64,000 nt of DNA from NCBI RefSeq assembly GCF_900116855.1, contig NZ_UETD01000014.1, forward strand, positions 57,986 through 121,985. Direction: 5' to 3'. Made by a program: the position numbers and the translations under genes. The notes below the pieces were generated by a model. The model was not told the DNA's origin, made no database searches, and saw only the letters and a program-made list of their open reading frames with translations. Origin of the DNA: Ruminococcus flavefaciens (GTDB taxonomy: Bacteria; Bacillota; Clostridia; Oscillospirales; Ruminococcaceae). Positions 18,547 to 26,323 of this stretch are shown here, in pieces; the first letter of the stretch is position 1; each line of letters opens with the position of its first letter.

Positions 18547-19392
18547 TTGTTTGAAGATTTTTTTAACGTTGTAAAAAAGCGCTGGGGCGACGGCGAAGAG
18601 GAATACAAGCCGCCTATGTTCAAATGTCCCCGCTGTCAGGGCACAAGCCCCCTTTCCAAGTATGAGGAGCTCCACAGAGTATGCCCTAAGTGCAGCTACC
18701 ACGGAAGACTTTCCTCTCAGGAGCGTATAGCCATAACCGTTGACAAGGAGAGCTTTAAGGAGTTCAACGGCAATCTTCGCGGCGCAGACCCCCTTGACTT
18801 CCCCGACTATAAGGAGAAGCAGGCAGAGCTCCGCGGAAGCACGGGACTCAGCGAGGCTGTCATCACAGGTACAGCTACCATAAAAGGCTCGCCCGTGGTC
18901 ATCGGCATAATGGACTCACGCTTCATGATGGGTTCTATGGGAAGCGTAGTGGGCGAGAAGATAACAAGAGCCTTTGAGTACGCCACAGAGCACAAGCTCC
19001 CCGTGATAATGTTCACGGCTTCGGGCGGCGCCCGTATGCAGGAGGGCATAGTTTCCCTTATGCAGATGGCAAAGACCTCGGGAGCAGTAAAGCTCCACAG
19101 CGAGGCAGGCGGACTTTATATATCAGTAATGACAGACCCCACCACAGGCGGCGTTACAGCCAGCTTTGCGTCGCTGGGCGATATAATCATAGCCGAGCCC
19201 AAGGTGCTCATAGGCTTTGCGGGCAGACGAGTTATCGAGGGAACTATCAAGCAGAGACTTCCCGAGGACTTCCAGCTTGCAGAGTTCATGTACGAAAAGG
19301 GCTTTGTGGATATGATAGTAGAGCGCAGAAAGCTCAGGAGCGTGCTGTCGCACCTGCTGAAGCTTCACGGATTTTACCCTAAGGAGGCGTGA
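18547..19392 (+). CDS. accD: Acetyl-CoA carboxylase carboxyltransferase subunit beta
   Basis: Carboxyltransferase half with a zinc ribbon. 281 residues; the four zinc cysteines are Cys27, Cys30, Cys46 and Cys49, followed by a crotonase-fold domain with '[13 protein letters not shown]' and '[12 protein letters not shown]'. The start must be TTG at 18547, because TAA stands directly in front of it and the next in-frame ATG would remove part of the zinc-ribbon region; GGTGA lies upstream. A weak start may lower the amount relative to AccC. Confidence 0.94.
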   Translation: MFEDFFNVVKKRWGDGEEEYKPPMFKCPRCQGTSPLSKYEELHRVCPKCSYHGRLSSQERIAITVDKESFKEFNGNLRGADPLDFPDYKEKQAELRGSTGLSEAVITGTATIKGSPVVIGIMDSRFMMGSMGSVVGEKITRAFEYATEHKLPVIMFTASGGARMQEGIVSLMQMAKTSGAVKLHSEAGGLYISVMTDPTTGGVTASFASLGDIIIAEPKVLIGFAGRRVIEGTIKQRLPEDFQLAEFMYEKGFVDMIVERRKLRSVLSHLLKLHGFYPKEA

Positions 19393-19394
19393 GT

Positions 19395-20201
19395 ATGGAC
19401 GAGAAGAGAACAGCGTGGGAACGCCTTCAGCTCATACACACCAAGGGCAGACCCACTATCAAGGACTATATCCCCCAGATATTCACAGACTGGTACGAAA
19501 TGCACGGCGACCGCCTTTTCGGTGACGACAGAGCCATTATCGGCGGACTTGCCCGTCTTGACGGCGAGCCTGTTACAATAATCGCAGAGGTCAAGGGCAG
19601 GGATATCAACGAGAACAAGATATGCAACTTCGCAATGCCTCATCCCGAGGGCTACAGAAAGGCTCTCAGGATAGCAAGACAGGCTGAGAAGTTCCACCGC
19701 CCCATAATCTGCTTCATCGACACTCCGGGAGCATTCTGCGGAGTTGCGGCTGAGGAGCGCGGACAGGGCGAGGCTATCGCAAAGAATATCGCTGAGTTCA
19801 TGACTCTCCGCACACCTATCGTTTCCATCGTCCTCGGTGAGGGCGGAAGCGGCGGAGCCCTTGCACTTGGCGTGTGCGACGAGCTTGCAATGCTTGAAAA
19901 TGCGGAATATTCCGTATTATCGCCAAGAGGATTCGCAAGCATTCTCTGGAAGGACGCTTCACGCGAGCAGGAAGCCAGCGAGCTTATGAAGATAACTGCC
20001 GAGGATATGGTGCGTCTGGGCGTGGCAGAAGCCATAATCGAGGAGCCTCTCGGCGGCGCACATAACGATTTAGACAAAATTTCAGAAAATATACACGAAT
20101 ATTTGTCACAGAAAATTCCGGAAAAATGCAAAAAAGATATTGACGTTTTGCTTAAAGAACGCTATACTAAATTTAGAAAAATCGGAGCGTTCACGGAATG
20201 A
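19395..20201 (+). CDS. accA: Acetyl-CoA carboxylase carboxyltransferase subunit alpha
   Basis: Partner of AccD in malonyl-CoA formation. 268 residues with 'FIDTPGAFCGVAAEERGQGE' and 'GEGGSGGALALG', the oxyanion and CoA sites. ATG at 19395 is preferred over GTG at 19389, because AAGGAGG ends seven bases before the ATG and is part of the end of accD. The last codons (from about 20080) are more AT-rich than the rest. Confidence 0.95.
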   Translation: MDEKRTAWERLQLIHTKGRPTIKDYIPQIFTDWYEMHGDRLFGDDRAIIGGLARLDGEPVTIIAEVKGRDINENKICNFAMPHPEGYRKALRIARQAEKFHRPIICFIDTPGAFCGVAAEERGQGEAIAKNIAEFMTLRTPIVSIVLGEGGSGGALALGVCDELAMLENAEYSVLSPRGFASILWKDASREQEASELMKITAEDMVRLGVAEAIIEEPLGGAHNDLDKISENIHEYLSQKIPEKCKKDIDVLLKERYTKFRKIGAFTE

Positions 20202-20242
20202 GCCGATTTTGAGAAAAAATAAAGAAAATGGAGGATCAAATA

Positions 20243-20479
20243 ATGATTTTTGAAAAACTCAAAGATATTATTGCAGAACAGCTCAGTGTGGAGGCAGACG
20301 AAGTAAAGATGGATTCCAATATCCAGGACGATCTCGGCGCAGATTCACTTGACGTTGTTGACCTCATCACAACTATCGAGGATGAATTCGATATCTCTAT
20401 CCCCGATGAGGCTGTAGAAGAGATCAAGACAGTAGGCGACATCGTTAATTACGTAGAGAAGAATACAGACGCTGAATAA
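20243..20479 (+). CDS. acpP: Acyl carrier protein
   Basis: Carries growing acyl chains on 4'-phosphopantetheine at Ser35 in 'GADSLDVVD'. 78 residues, acidic, helical, standard length. The start is the ATG after GGAGG; an earlier ATG overlaps the ribosome site. It is unusual that acpP is the last gene of the operon, right before a strong terminator. Confidence 0.95.
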   Translation: MIFEKLKDIIAEQLSVEADEVKMDSNIQDDLGADSLDVVDLITTIEDEFDISIPDEAVEEIKTVGDIVNYVEKNTDAE

Positions 20480-20492
20480 GTATAGTAAAAGC

Positions 20493-20525
20493 TCCCCCGA
20501 TGAAAATCGGGGGATTTTTTTGTTT
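20493..20525 (+). terminator. Terminator of the fatty acid operon
   Basis: TCCCCCGAT, GAAA loop, ATCGGGGGA, then a T run. Closes the roughly 9.7-kb fabH to acpP unit. Confidence 0.9.
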
Positions 20526-20535
20526 GCCTTGTCAA

Positions 20536-20597
20536 ACGTCAAAGTTGTTGCCTGACGTAAAATACCACTTGCAATTAATGCTTTACCGTGGTATAAT
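20536..20597 (+). promoter_or_regulatory. Promoter and nearby inverted repeat for the ATPase gene
   Basis: TTGCAA (20569-20574), 17-base spacer, TATAAT (20592-20597). Just upstream, ACGTCA (20536-20541) and TGACGT (20553-20558) form an inverted repeat with an 11-base gap, and TACCAC / GTGGTA overlap the core promoter; both are candidate operators. Confidence 0.6.
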
Positions 20598-20639
20598 ATA
20601 GGTTGTAGGATTTTTCACAATAGAGTCAAGAGGATAATT

Positions 20640-21296
20640 ATGAAAAATATCAAGATAATCACAGGCCATTACGGAAGCGGAAAGACAAACTTCTCTGTAA
20701 ACCTTGCGGTAAAAGCCGCAGCAGAGGGCAAGTCCGCTGCCATAGTTGACCTTGACATAGTAAACCCTTATTTCCGTACCGCGGATTTCAAGGATCTCTT
20801 CGAGGAAAAGGGCATAAGACTTATCGCTCCCGATTTTGCAAGGAGCAATCTGGATATCCCCTCAATACAGTTCGACGTTGTTGAGCTGGCAATGGATGAG
20901 GACTGCCTTATAATAGATGTGGGCGGCGATGACGCTGGCGCTGTTGCGCTGGGACGTTATGCCGAGGCATTGGAGCAGTTCAGGGACAATATCGAGATGT
21001 ACTACGTCATCAATCAGCGCCGCTACCTCACCAATACGGCTGAGGAGGTCACAAAGCTGATGTATGAGATAGAGGCTGCTGCCCGTATGAAGCATACGGC
21101 AATAGTCAACAACACCAATCTCGGCGTGGAGACAAGCCTTGAGATAATCGAGGAGTCACGCAGCTTCGCCGAGGAAACATCGAGGTTAACGGGGCTTCCC
21201 GTTATCTATACCGTATATCCCGAGGATATCGCCCCGCTTTCGGATAAGCAGGACGTCTTCCCCGCAAAGATATATGTAAAGCCCGTCTGGGGCTGA
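20640..21296 (+). CDS. CobQ/MinD-like P-loop ATPase
   Basis: 218 residues, cytosolic. The deviant Walker A is 'GHYGSGKTNFSVNLA' (residues 9-23), followed by the switch 'VDLDIVNPYFRTAD' and 'LIIDVGGDDAGAVALG'. It is a single-domain member of the SIMIBI class. The position just before a ferredoxin and a 2-oxoacid:ferredoxin oxidoreductase suggests a helper role such as iron-sulfur or cofactor maturation, but this is an inference. Confidence 0.75.
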   Translation: MKNIKIITGHYGSGKTNFSVNLAVKAAAEGKSAAIVDLDIVNPYFRTADFKDLFEEKGIRLIAPDFARSNLDIPSIQFDVVELAMDEDCLIIDVGGDDAGAVALGRYAEALEQFRDNIEMYYVINQRRYLTNTAEEVTKLMYEIEAAARMKHTAIVNNTNLGVETSLEIIEESRSFAEETSRLTGLPVIYTVYPEDIAPLSDKQDVFPAKIYVKPVWG

Positions 21297-21301
21297 GCAA
21301 G

Positions 21302-21410
21302 AATGCATAATTCATAATGCATAATGCATAATTGTCGGAAAAACGGCATTCCGTATATTTTCCCGTCAGCATTGATTATGAATTATGAATTGTGAATTAT
21401 GAATTAATCT
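21302..21410. repeat. AT-rich palindromic repeat (ATTATGAATT type)
   Basis: Iterated TGCATAATTCATAA units on the left and ATTATGAATTATGAATT units on the right are complementary and could fold into one long hairpin around a 38-base centre. A shorter relative is at 31227-31259. It lies between the ATPase gene and the oxidoreductase genes. Confidence 0.7.
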
Positions 21411-21428
21411 GAAAGGAGCGAAGGGTGT

Positions 21429-21635
21429 ATGGAGAAGATGACAGTTATCACCGAGCGCTGCAAGGGCTGCGGACTGTGTACAGCTGCCTGTCCCAAGAAG
21501 ATTGTTGTTCTTCAGAAGGAGCATCGTAACAAGAAGGGATATTTCTATGCGGAATGTACCGACCAGTCAGCTTGTATAAGCTGTGCAATGTGCGCGACTA
21601 TGTGTCCCGACTGCGCTATCGTTATTCAAAAATGA
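21429..21635 (+). CDS. Ferredoxin-type subunit of 2-oxoacid:ferredoxin oxidoreductase
   Basis: 68 residues binding two [4Fe-4S] clusters: the first cysteine set is 'CKGCGLCTAACP' and the second 'CISCAMCATMCPDCA'. It is the delta subunit of the four-part enzyme that follows and hands electrons from the catalytic core to free ferredoxin. AAGGAG precedes the start. Confidence 0.9.
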   Translation: MEKMTVITERCKGCGLCTAACPKKIVVLQKEHRNKKGYFYAECTDQSACISCAMCATMCPDCAIVIQK

Positions 21636-21665
21636 TCATTATTTTGTGAAAGGAGCTGTTCAGCT

Positions 21666-22724
21666 TTGGAAAGAAATCTTATGAAGGGTAACGAAGCGCT
21701 GGCAGAGGCTGCTATCAGAGCAGGCTGTAAATGCTTCTTCGGCTATCCGATCACTCCTCAGACAGAGCTTGCCGCTTATATGGCAAAGCGTATGCATAAG
21801 GCAGGCGGCGTATTCTTACAGGCAGAGTCCGAGATCGCTGCTATAAATATGGTACTGGGCGCAGCATCAACAGGCGTCCGTGCAATGACATCATCATCAT
21901 CACCCGGAATCTCACTCAAGAGCGAGGGCGTTTCCTATATCGCAGGTTCCGACCTTCCAGCAGTTATCATCAACGTAGAGAGAGGCGGCCCCGGTCTGGG
22001 CGGTATCCAGCCCTCACAGGCTGACTACTGGCAGGCTACTAAGGCTCTCGGCCACGGCGACTTCCAGCTTCTGGTATACGCTCCCGCTTCCGTACAGGAA
22101 ATGGTAGACTACGTTGTAAAGGCATTCGACCGTGCTGATAAGTACCGTATGCCCGCAATGATCCTCGCAGACGGACTCCTCGGACAGATGATGGAGCCTG
22201 TTACATTCCCTGAGATCAATCCCGACGCTTATGATAAGAGCGGCTGGGCTGCAAACGGCCACAAGATGAAGAGAGAGCACCACATCATCAATTCGCTCTA
22301 CCTCAAGCCCGATGAGCTGGAGAACTCCATCATCGAACGTTATAAGAGATACGATATCATCAAGGAGACAGAGACAGAGGCTGAGCTCTACCTCACAGAG
22401 GACTGCGACATTCTCGTATGTGCATTCGGCGCAACAGCAAGAGTCGTAAAGTCTGCTGTAAACGATGCAAGAGCACAGGGCATCAAGGCAGGTCTCTTCC
22501 GTCCCAAGACACTGTGGCCCTTCCCCGTAAAGGAGATCAACGAGGCTGCAAAGAGCGCTAAGAAGCTTCTCAGCGTAGAGATGTCAATGGGTCAGATGGT
22601 AGACGATATCAGACTTGCTATCAACTGCTCAAAGCCTGTAGAGTTCTTCGGAAGAACAGGCGGCGTTATCCCCACACCTGCTGAGGTACTGGGCGAGATC
22701 AAGAGAATGGGAGGTGCCCTCTGA
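21666..22724 (+). CDS. vorB: 2-oxoacid:ferredoxin oxidoreductase, alpha subunit (VorB/KorA type)
   Basis: 352 residues with the pyrimidine-binding domain ('GNEALAEAAIRAGCKCFFGYPITPQTE') and the domain II 'FRPKTLWPFP' region. With beta and gamma it oxidatively decarboxylates a branched-chain 2-oxoacid or 2-oxoglutarate to acyl-CoA, or runs in reverse with reduced ferredoxin. TTG at 21666 is the likely start, since AAAGGAG ends ten bases upstream and the ATG at 21681 is too far from it. The separate small subunits match the VOR/KOR layout; the substrate is inferred. Confidence 0.85.
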   Translation: MERNLMKGNEALAEAAIRAGCKCFFGYPITPQTELAAYMAKRMHKAGGVFLQAESEIAAINMVLGAASTGVRAMTSSSSPGISLKSEGVSYIAGSDLPAVIINVERGGPGLGGIQPSQADYWQATKALGHGDFQLLVYAPASVQEMVDYVVKAFDRADKYRMPAMILADGLLGQMMEPVTFPEINPDAYDKSGWAANGHKMKREHHIINSLYLKPDELENSIIERYKRYDIIKETETEAELYLTEDCDILVCAFGATARVVKSAVNDARAQGIKAGLFRPKTLWPFPVKEINEAAKSAKKLLSVEMSMGQMVDDIRLAINCSKPVEFFGRTGGVIPTPAEVLGEIKRMGGAL

Positions 22725-23497
22725 TGGCTGTAGTATTTGAAAGACCCAAGTCGCTCATCGACGTTCCTACACATTACTGCCCCGGCTGTACTCACGGTAT
22801 AGTTCACAGAATACTCTGTGAGGTCATCGACGAAATGGGTATCGAGGGCGATACTATCGGAGTATGTCCTGTTGGCTGCTCTGTAATGGCATATGATTAC
22901 TTCAACTGTGATATGATCGAGGCTGCACACGGACGTGCTCCGGCAGTTGCAACAGGCGTTAAGCGTACAAACCCCGATAAGTTCGTATTCACATATCAGG
23001 GCGACGGCGACCTTGCAGCTATCGGTACTGCCGAGACTGTTCACGTTGCTACAAGAGGCGAGAATATCGTCGTTATCTTCATCAACAACACTATTTACGG
23101 CATGACAGGCGGACAGATGGCTCCTACCACACTCCCCGGTCAGGTAACACAGACAACTCCCTTCGGAAGAAGCCCCGAGCTTGCAGGCTACCCCGTAAAG
23201 GTATGTGAGATGCTCTCAACACTGACAGGTACTGCTTATGCAGAGCGTGTTGCAGTTGACAGCGTTCCCCACATCAAGGCTGCAAAGAAGGCTATCCGCA
23301 AGGCATTCGAGAACCAGAAGGCAGGCAAGGGCTTCTCTATCGTAGAGGTACTGTCAACTTGTCCTACAAACTGGGGTCTTGCACCTCTTGACGCTATCAA
23401 GAGACTTCAGGACGAAATGATCCCCTACTATCCTCTCGGCGTTTACAAGGACGTTGACGAGGGAGTATTCCCCAAGACAGAAGGAGGTAATGAGTAA
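22724..23497 (+). CDS. 2-oxoacid:ferredoxin oxidoreductase, beta subunit (TPP-binding)
   Basis: 257 residues. 'YCPGCTHGIVHRI' holds cluster or TPP-site cysteines; 'YQGDGDLAAIGTAE' followed by 'FINNTIYGMTGGQMAPTT' is the TPP/Mg motif GDGD-N. It overlaps the alpha subunit by one base (TGATG) and the gamma subunit by one base, so the subunits are made in balanced amounts. Confidence 0.9.
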   Translation: MAVVFERPKSLIDVPTHYCPGCTHGIVHRILCEVIDEMGIEGDTIGVCPVGCSVMAYDYFNCDMIEAAHGRAPAVATGVKRTNPDKFVFTYQGDGDLAAIGTAETVHVATRGENIVVIFINNTIYGMTGGQMAPTTLPGQVTQTTPFGRSPELAGYPVKVCEMLSTLTGTAYAERVAVDSVPHIKAAKKAIRKAFENQKAGKGFSIVEVLSTCPTNWGLAPLDAIKRLQDEMIPYYPLGVYKDVDEGVFPKTEGGNE

Positions 23498-24030
23498 TGG
23501 CAACCACAGAGATCCTTCTTGCAGGCTTCGGCGGACAGGGTATCCTTTTCGCAGGAAAGATACTTGCATACTGCGGACTTATGGACAATAAGGAGCTTTC
23601 ATGGCTCCCTTCATACGGTCCCGAGATGAGAGGCGGTACCTGTAACTGTTCAGTTACCATCTCCGATGATCCTATCGGTTCGCCCCTCGTTCTCACACCT
23701 CACCTCCTCATCGCAATGAACCAGCCTTCATTCGACAAGTTTGTAAGCTGTGTACGTCCCGGAGGAAAGGTATTCTTCGACAGCACAATGATCGAGCCCG
23801 AGACAGACAGAACAGACATCGAGCTGTACGGTATTCCCTCACAGCAGATGGCTGACGACAACCAGCTCAAGGGCGGATCAAACATCATTCTCCTCGGAAA
23901 GCTTCTGAAGGAGACAAATATCTGCTCACTCGAGACAATGCAGAAGGCTATCGAGAAGGTAGTACCGCCCAAAAAGGCAGCACTCATTCCCAATAACTTC
24001 AAGGCTATCGAGCTTGGCATGAACGCATAA
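23497..24030 (+). CDS. 2-oxoacid:ferredoxin oxidoreductase, gamma subunit
   Basis: 177 residues, the CoA-side domain: 'LLAGFGGQGILFAGKILAYCG' and 'EMRGGTCNCSVTISDDPIGSP' are typical. Last gene of the operon; it ends one base before the left arm of an intrinsic terminator whose loop now contains a mobile-type repeat. Confidence 0.9.
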   Translation: MATTEILLAGFGGQGILFAGKILAYCGLMDNKELSWLPSYGPEMRGGTCNCSVTISDDPIGSPLVLTPHLLIAMNQPSFDKFVSCVRPGGKVFFDSTMIEPETDRTDIELYGIPSQQMADDNQLKGGSNIILLGKLLKETNICSLETMQKAIEKVVPPKKAALIPNNFKAIELGMNA

Positions 24031-24031
24031 T

Positions 24032-24343
24032 AAAAAGGCTATCGGCTTTAAGAGTGACACTCATATAGAAGTTTTACGAGTGATATTGAGGGAAACCCTT
24101 TTGAGAAAGGGTTCTCCCTCAAACTCCCTTCCTAAAACTTTTAGCATTAAATTTAGCCCATACAGGGCGCTCCACAAGATGTGGAAACCAGTAATTTACT
24201 GGGAGCGCCCTGTATGGGCTAAATTCAGTTATAAAGTCTTTGGAAAAGGGGTTCGGGGAAAGAACCTTTCCTCAGAAAGGTTTTTCCCCGATAATTACCT
24301 ATAAACCTTTATAAGAGTGCTGCTTTTACCGATAGCCTTTTTT
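24032..24343 (+). terminator. Intrinsic terminator split by a hairpin element
   Basis: The arms AAAAAGGCTATCGG (24032-24045) and CCGATAGCCTTTTT (24330-24343) are perfectly complementary and start right after the gamma-subunit stop. They would be an ordinary terminator but are separated by about 284 bases of repeat element. Confidence 0.75.
24057..24320. mobile_element. MITE-like hairpin element, family P2, copy 1
   Basis: About 264 bases with no ORF. Terminal inverted repeats are ACACTCATATAGAA (24057-24070) and, imperfectly, TTTATAAGAGTGC (24308-24320). Inside are three hairpins, the central one with perfect 21-bp arms at 24150-24170 and 24205-24225 around a 34-base core. Much of the right half is identical to the copy at 37329-37595, but the core is in the opposite orientation. 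The element sits within the loop of a terminator. Confidence 0.8.
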
Positions 24344-24408
24344 GCAGGGGGCGGCGGAGCGCCGTATGAGACGCTCCGACTATCAACTTTTAACTTTCAA
24401 CTCTCAAC

Positions 24409-24708
24409 TTACATAAACAGTCCCACAAGGAAAGCCGCTCCCGAGGCAGCCAGAGCCACCACGATAAGGGGCATCTCGAAGAACGCCAGAGCCACAGCCA
24501 CGGCAGTTCCCGCAATGGCTGTCCACATATTATGGGTGGTGTAGAAGATGGCAGGAATGGTCATGGCGCTGAGGACCGCATAGGGGATATAGTACAGAAA
24601 GCTGCGGAAGAACCGCGACTTTATCTTCTTGCGGAAGAAGGTGAAGGGGATCATTCGTATGAGGTAGGTGACGCCTGCCATAACGAAGATGTAAACAGCT
24701 ATACTCAT
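24409..24708 (-). CDS. azlD: AzlD family branched-chain amino acid transporter subunit
   Basis: 99 residues with three or four hydrophobic segments and the characteristic 'GVTYLIRMIPF' and 'YYIPYAVLSAMTIPAIF'. With AzlC it forms an exporter of branched-chain amino acids or analogues in the membrane. The start overlaps the azlC stop by four bases. Confidence 0.88.
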   Translation of the reverse strand: MSIAVYIFVMAGVTYLIRMIPFTFFRKKIKSRFFRSFLYYIPYAVLSAMTIPAIFYTTHNMWTAIAGTAVAVALAFFEMPLIVVALAASGAAFLVGLFM

Positions 24709-25409
24709 TCTTCAGCCTCCTCGTCCTTAACGGGGAATATGAAGGCAGCCGCAGCTGAGGCTGCAACAGCTGAGATGATTATAGCGAAGCCGTCACTGAC
24801 CATAGGCAGGCAGTACCTGAACACCACGCTGAGGGCAGCTGCCATGGCGATGACAAAGAGGACGCTGTGCTGCTTTTTTGCAGGGGGGATGATGATAGCG
24901 ATGAACATTCCGTAGAGGACTATCTCCATAGCCTTGCTGACGGATAAGGGGAGCAGCTCGCCTGCTGCCGCACCAAGAGCCGTGCCCGTGACCCACCCCA
25001 CAGCGGCAATTAGTATCATGCCGTACATATAAGCAGGGGTCAGCGGAGTTTTCTGTGCGGAGCACACTGCGAATATCTCGTCGGTTATGCCGTATGAAGC
25101 CATGAGCCTGTGAGGAGTGGTAAAGCGCTTGTCCAGCTTCTGAGAAAGGGACAGCGCCATGAGTGAATATCTTATATTTATGGTGAGCTGGAGCAGTATC
25201 ATCTCGATGATAGTGCCGCCTGCTGCGATAACGTCGATGCCTGCCTTCTGACCTGCGGACGTTAGGTTGGACGCGGAAATTATTGACGCCTGAAATACCG
25301 AGAGACCTGCCTTGCTGACGGCGAGGATGCCGAAGCCGAAGGATACTGAGAGGTATCCGAGGCAGATAGGTATACCGTGGGACATACCGCGCAAGAAATT
25401 GTTTTTCAA
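24705..25409 (-). CDS. azlC: AzlC family branched-chain amino acid transporter
   Basis: 234 residues, about five or six membrane segments. 'PICLGYLSVSFGFGILA' and 'ASNLTSAGQKAG' are typical for AzlC, the large subunit of the AzlCD exporter. The start is TTG at 25409, six bases after GGAGGT, with no ATG nearby. An AzlB-like regulator is not seen next to it. Confidence 0.88.
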   Translation of the reverse strand: MKNNFLRGMSHGIPICLGYLSVSFGFGILAVSKAGLSVFQASIISASNLTSAGQKAGIDVIAAGGTIIEMILLQLTINIRYSLMALSLSQKLDKRFTTPHRLMASYGITDEIFAVCSAQKTPLTPAYMYGMILIAAVGWVTGTALGAAAGELLPLSVSKAMEIVLYGMFIAIIIPPAKKQHSVLFVIAMAAALSVVFRYCLPMVSDGFAIIISAVAASAAAAFIFPVKDEEAEE

Positions 25410-25441
25410 GTTTATACCTCCGATTTGAGGGACTGTTTTAT

Positions 25442-25497
25442 TTGTCCGACAACTTTACCATTATAACACAATCGGCAATTTCAGTCAATAGTCCGAC
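25442..25497 (-). promoter_or_regulatory. azlCD promoter with flanking repeats
   Basis: Minus strand: TTGACT, 17-base spacer, TATAAT (plus coordinates 25460-25488). GTCCGACA occurs on both sides (25444 and 25490), the first within the palindrome TTGTCCGACAA; possible operator sites. Confidence 0.55.
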
Positions 25498-25540
25498 AGT
25501 CTGCGCCCGTAATATAAAGGTATCTCAGGAGGATATAACG

Positions 25541-25564
25541 AAAAAGGGACGCCGATGGCGTCCC
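25541..25564 (-). terminator. Terminator of the ECF gene
   Basis: Minus strand GGGACGCC, ATC loop, GGCGTCCC, then TTTTT. Confidence 0.85.
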
Positions 25565-25588
25565 GTCTAAGAACTATGTACAATGCCG

Positions 25589-26116
25589 TCACTTGAAACG
25601 GCTCTTGAAGCCTGCCTTGTCCAGAGCGGAGCCTGCTGCGACGTACAGCGCGGTGCTGGCGGCTATCTGCACAAGATAGGACGGAGTCTGTGTAAAAGCA
25701 GCGATAAGACCTGCGGCTGAGAGCCCTTTCGTGATAACAAAGCCCTCATAGAGACTGTATCCCACAACGCAGATGATGAACGAGGGGATTATGGCAAGGA
25801 GATTTCGCTTTGTGACTATCTTATCGCTCTTGTTTGAAAAGAACATGGCTGTCAGAGCCTTGATGATAACGGTGGCAGGTATCCATATGGGATAGCCCGA
25901 GAGCCCGTCCGCGAGAGCTCCGCCGATAATTCCCGAGGCAATGGCATAGGGCATGGGGAGTATACTTGCTGAGAGGTAGATGAGACCGTCGCCTGCGTGG
26001 GTATAGCCCGAGCCCGTAGGCACATGGATATAGGCTGTAAAGACGAATATCAGTGCGGAAAAAAGTCCTGTCACGACTATCCTTTTCAGCTTTTCGGAAG
26101 ATTTTGCGTGAGTCAT
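25589..26116 (-). CDS. ECF transporter substrate-binding (S) component
   Basis: 175 residues with about six membrane segments: 'VVTGLFSALIFVFTAYIHVP', then 'GDGLIYLSASILP' and 'GGALADGLSGYP'. The pattern fits S components of energy-coupling factor vitamin importers (the group often labelled TIGR04002). The shared A, A' and T parts would be encoded elsewhere. The substrate is unknown, and no riboswitch is visible upstream to reveal it. The second ATG (MTHAK) is chosen because the first is only one base from AGGAGG. Confidence 0.78.
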   Translation of the reverse strand: MTHAKSSEKLKRIVVTGLFSALIFVFTAYIHVPTGSGYTHAGDGLIYLSASILPMPYAIASGIIGGALADGLSGYPIWIPATVIIKALTAMFFSNKSDKIVTKRNLLAIIPSFIICVVGYSLYEGFVITKGLSAAGLIAAFTQTPSYLVQIAASTALYVAAGSALDKAGFKSRFK

Positions 26117-26168
26117 AGCCATACCTCCTTAATGTATACAAGACCCATATGTTTTTTGGATTTTCATT

Positions 26169-26197
26169 ATTATAGCATTGACGCGGAACAAATTCAA
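26169..26197 (-). promoter_or_regulatory. Promoter of the ECF gene
   Basis: Minus strand TTGAAT, 17-base spacer, TATAAT. Confidence 0.6.
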
Positions 26198-26286
26198 GAG
26201 CTTTTTTCAACAAATATTGCAAACGCGAAAGGGCACAAAATAGGACAGATAACGTATAATCCCCGCCTATACCGCGCAATAGGAAA

Positions 26287-26316
26287 GGAGCAGTGAGGGC
26301 TGACCCTGACTGCTCC
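26287..26316 (-). terminator. Hairpin after the TPM-domain gene
   Basis: Arms GGAGCAGT and ACTGCTCC with an inner GGG/CCC pairing; the T run after it is weak. Confidence 0.5.
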
Positions 26317-26323
26317 CTGCTTA

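Noticed and set aside
20640..21296. ParA/MinD partition protein
   Set aside because: No ParB or centromere-like repeats near, and the neighbourhood is metabolic; kept as a generic P-loop ATPase.
25589..26310. Vitamin riboswitch before the ECF gene
   Set aside because: The leader between promoter and ATG is only about 45 bases and shows no known aptamer.
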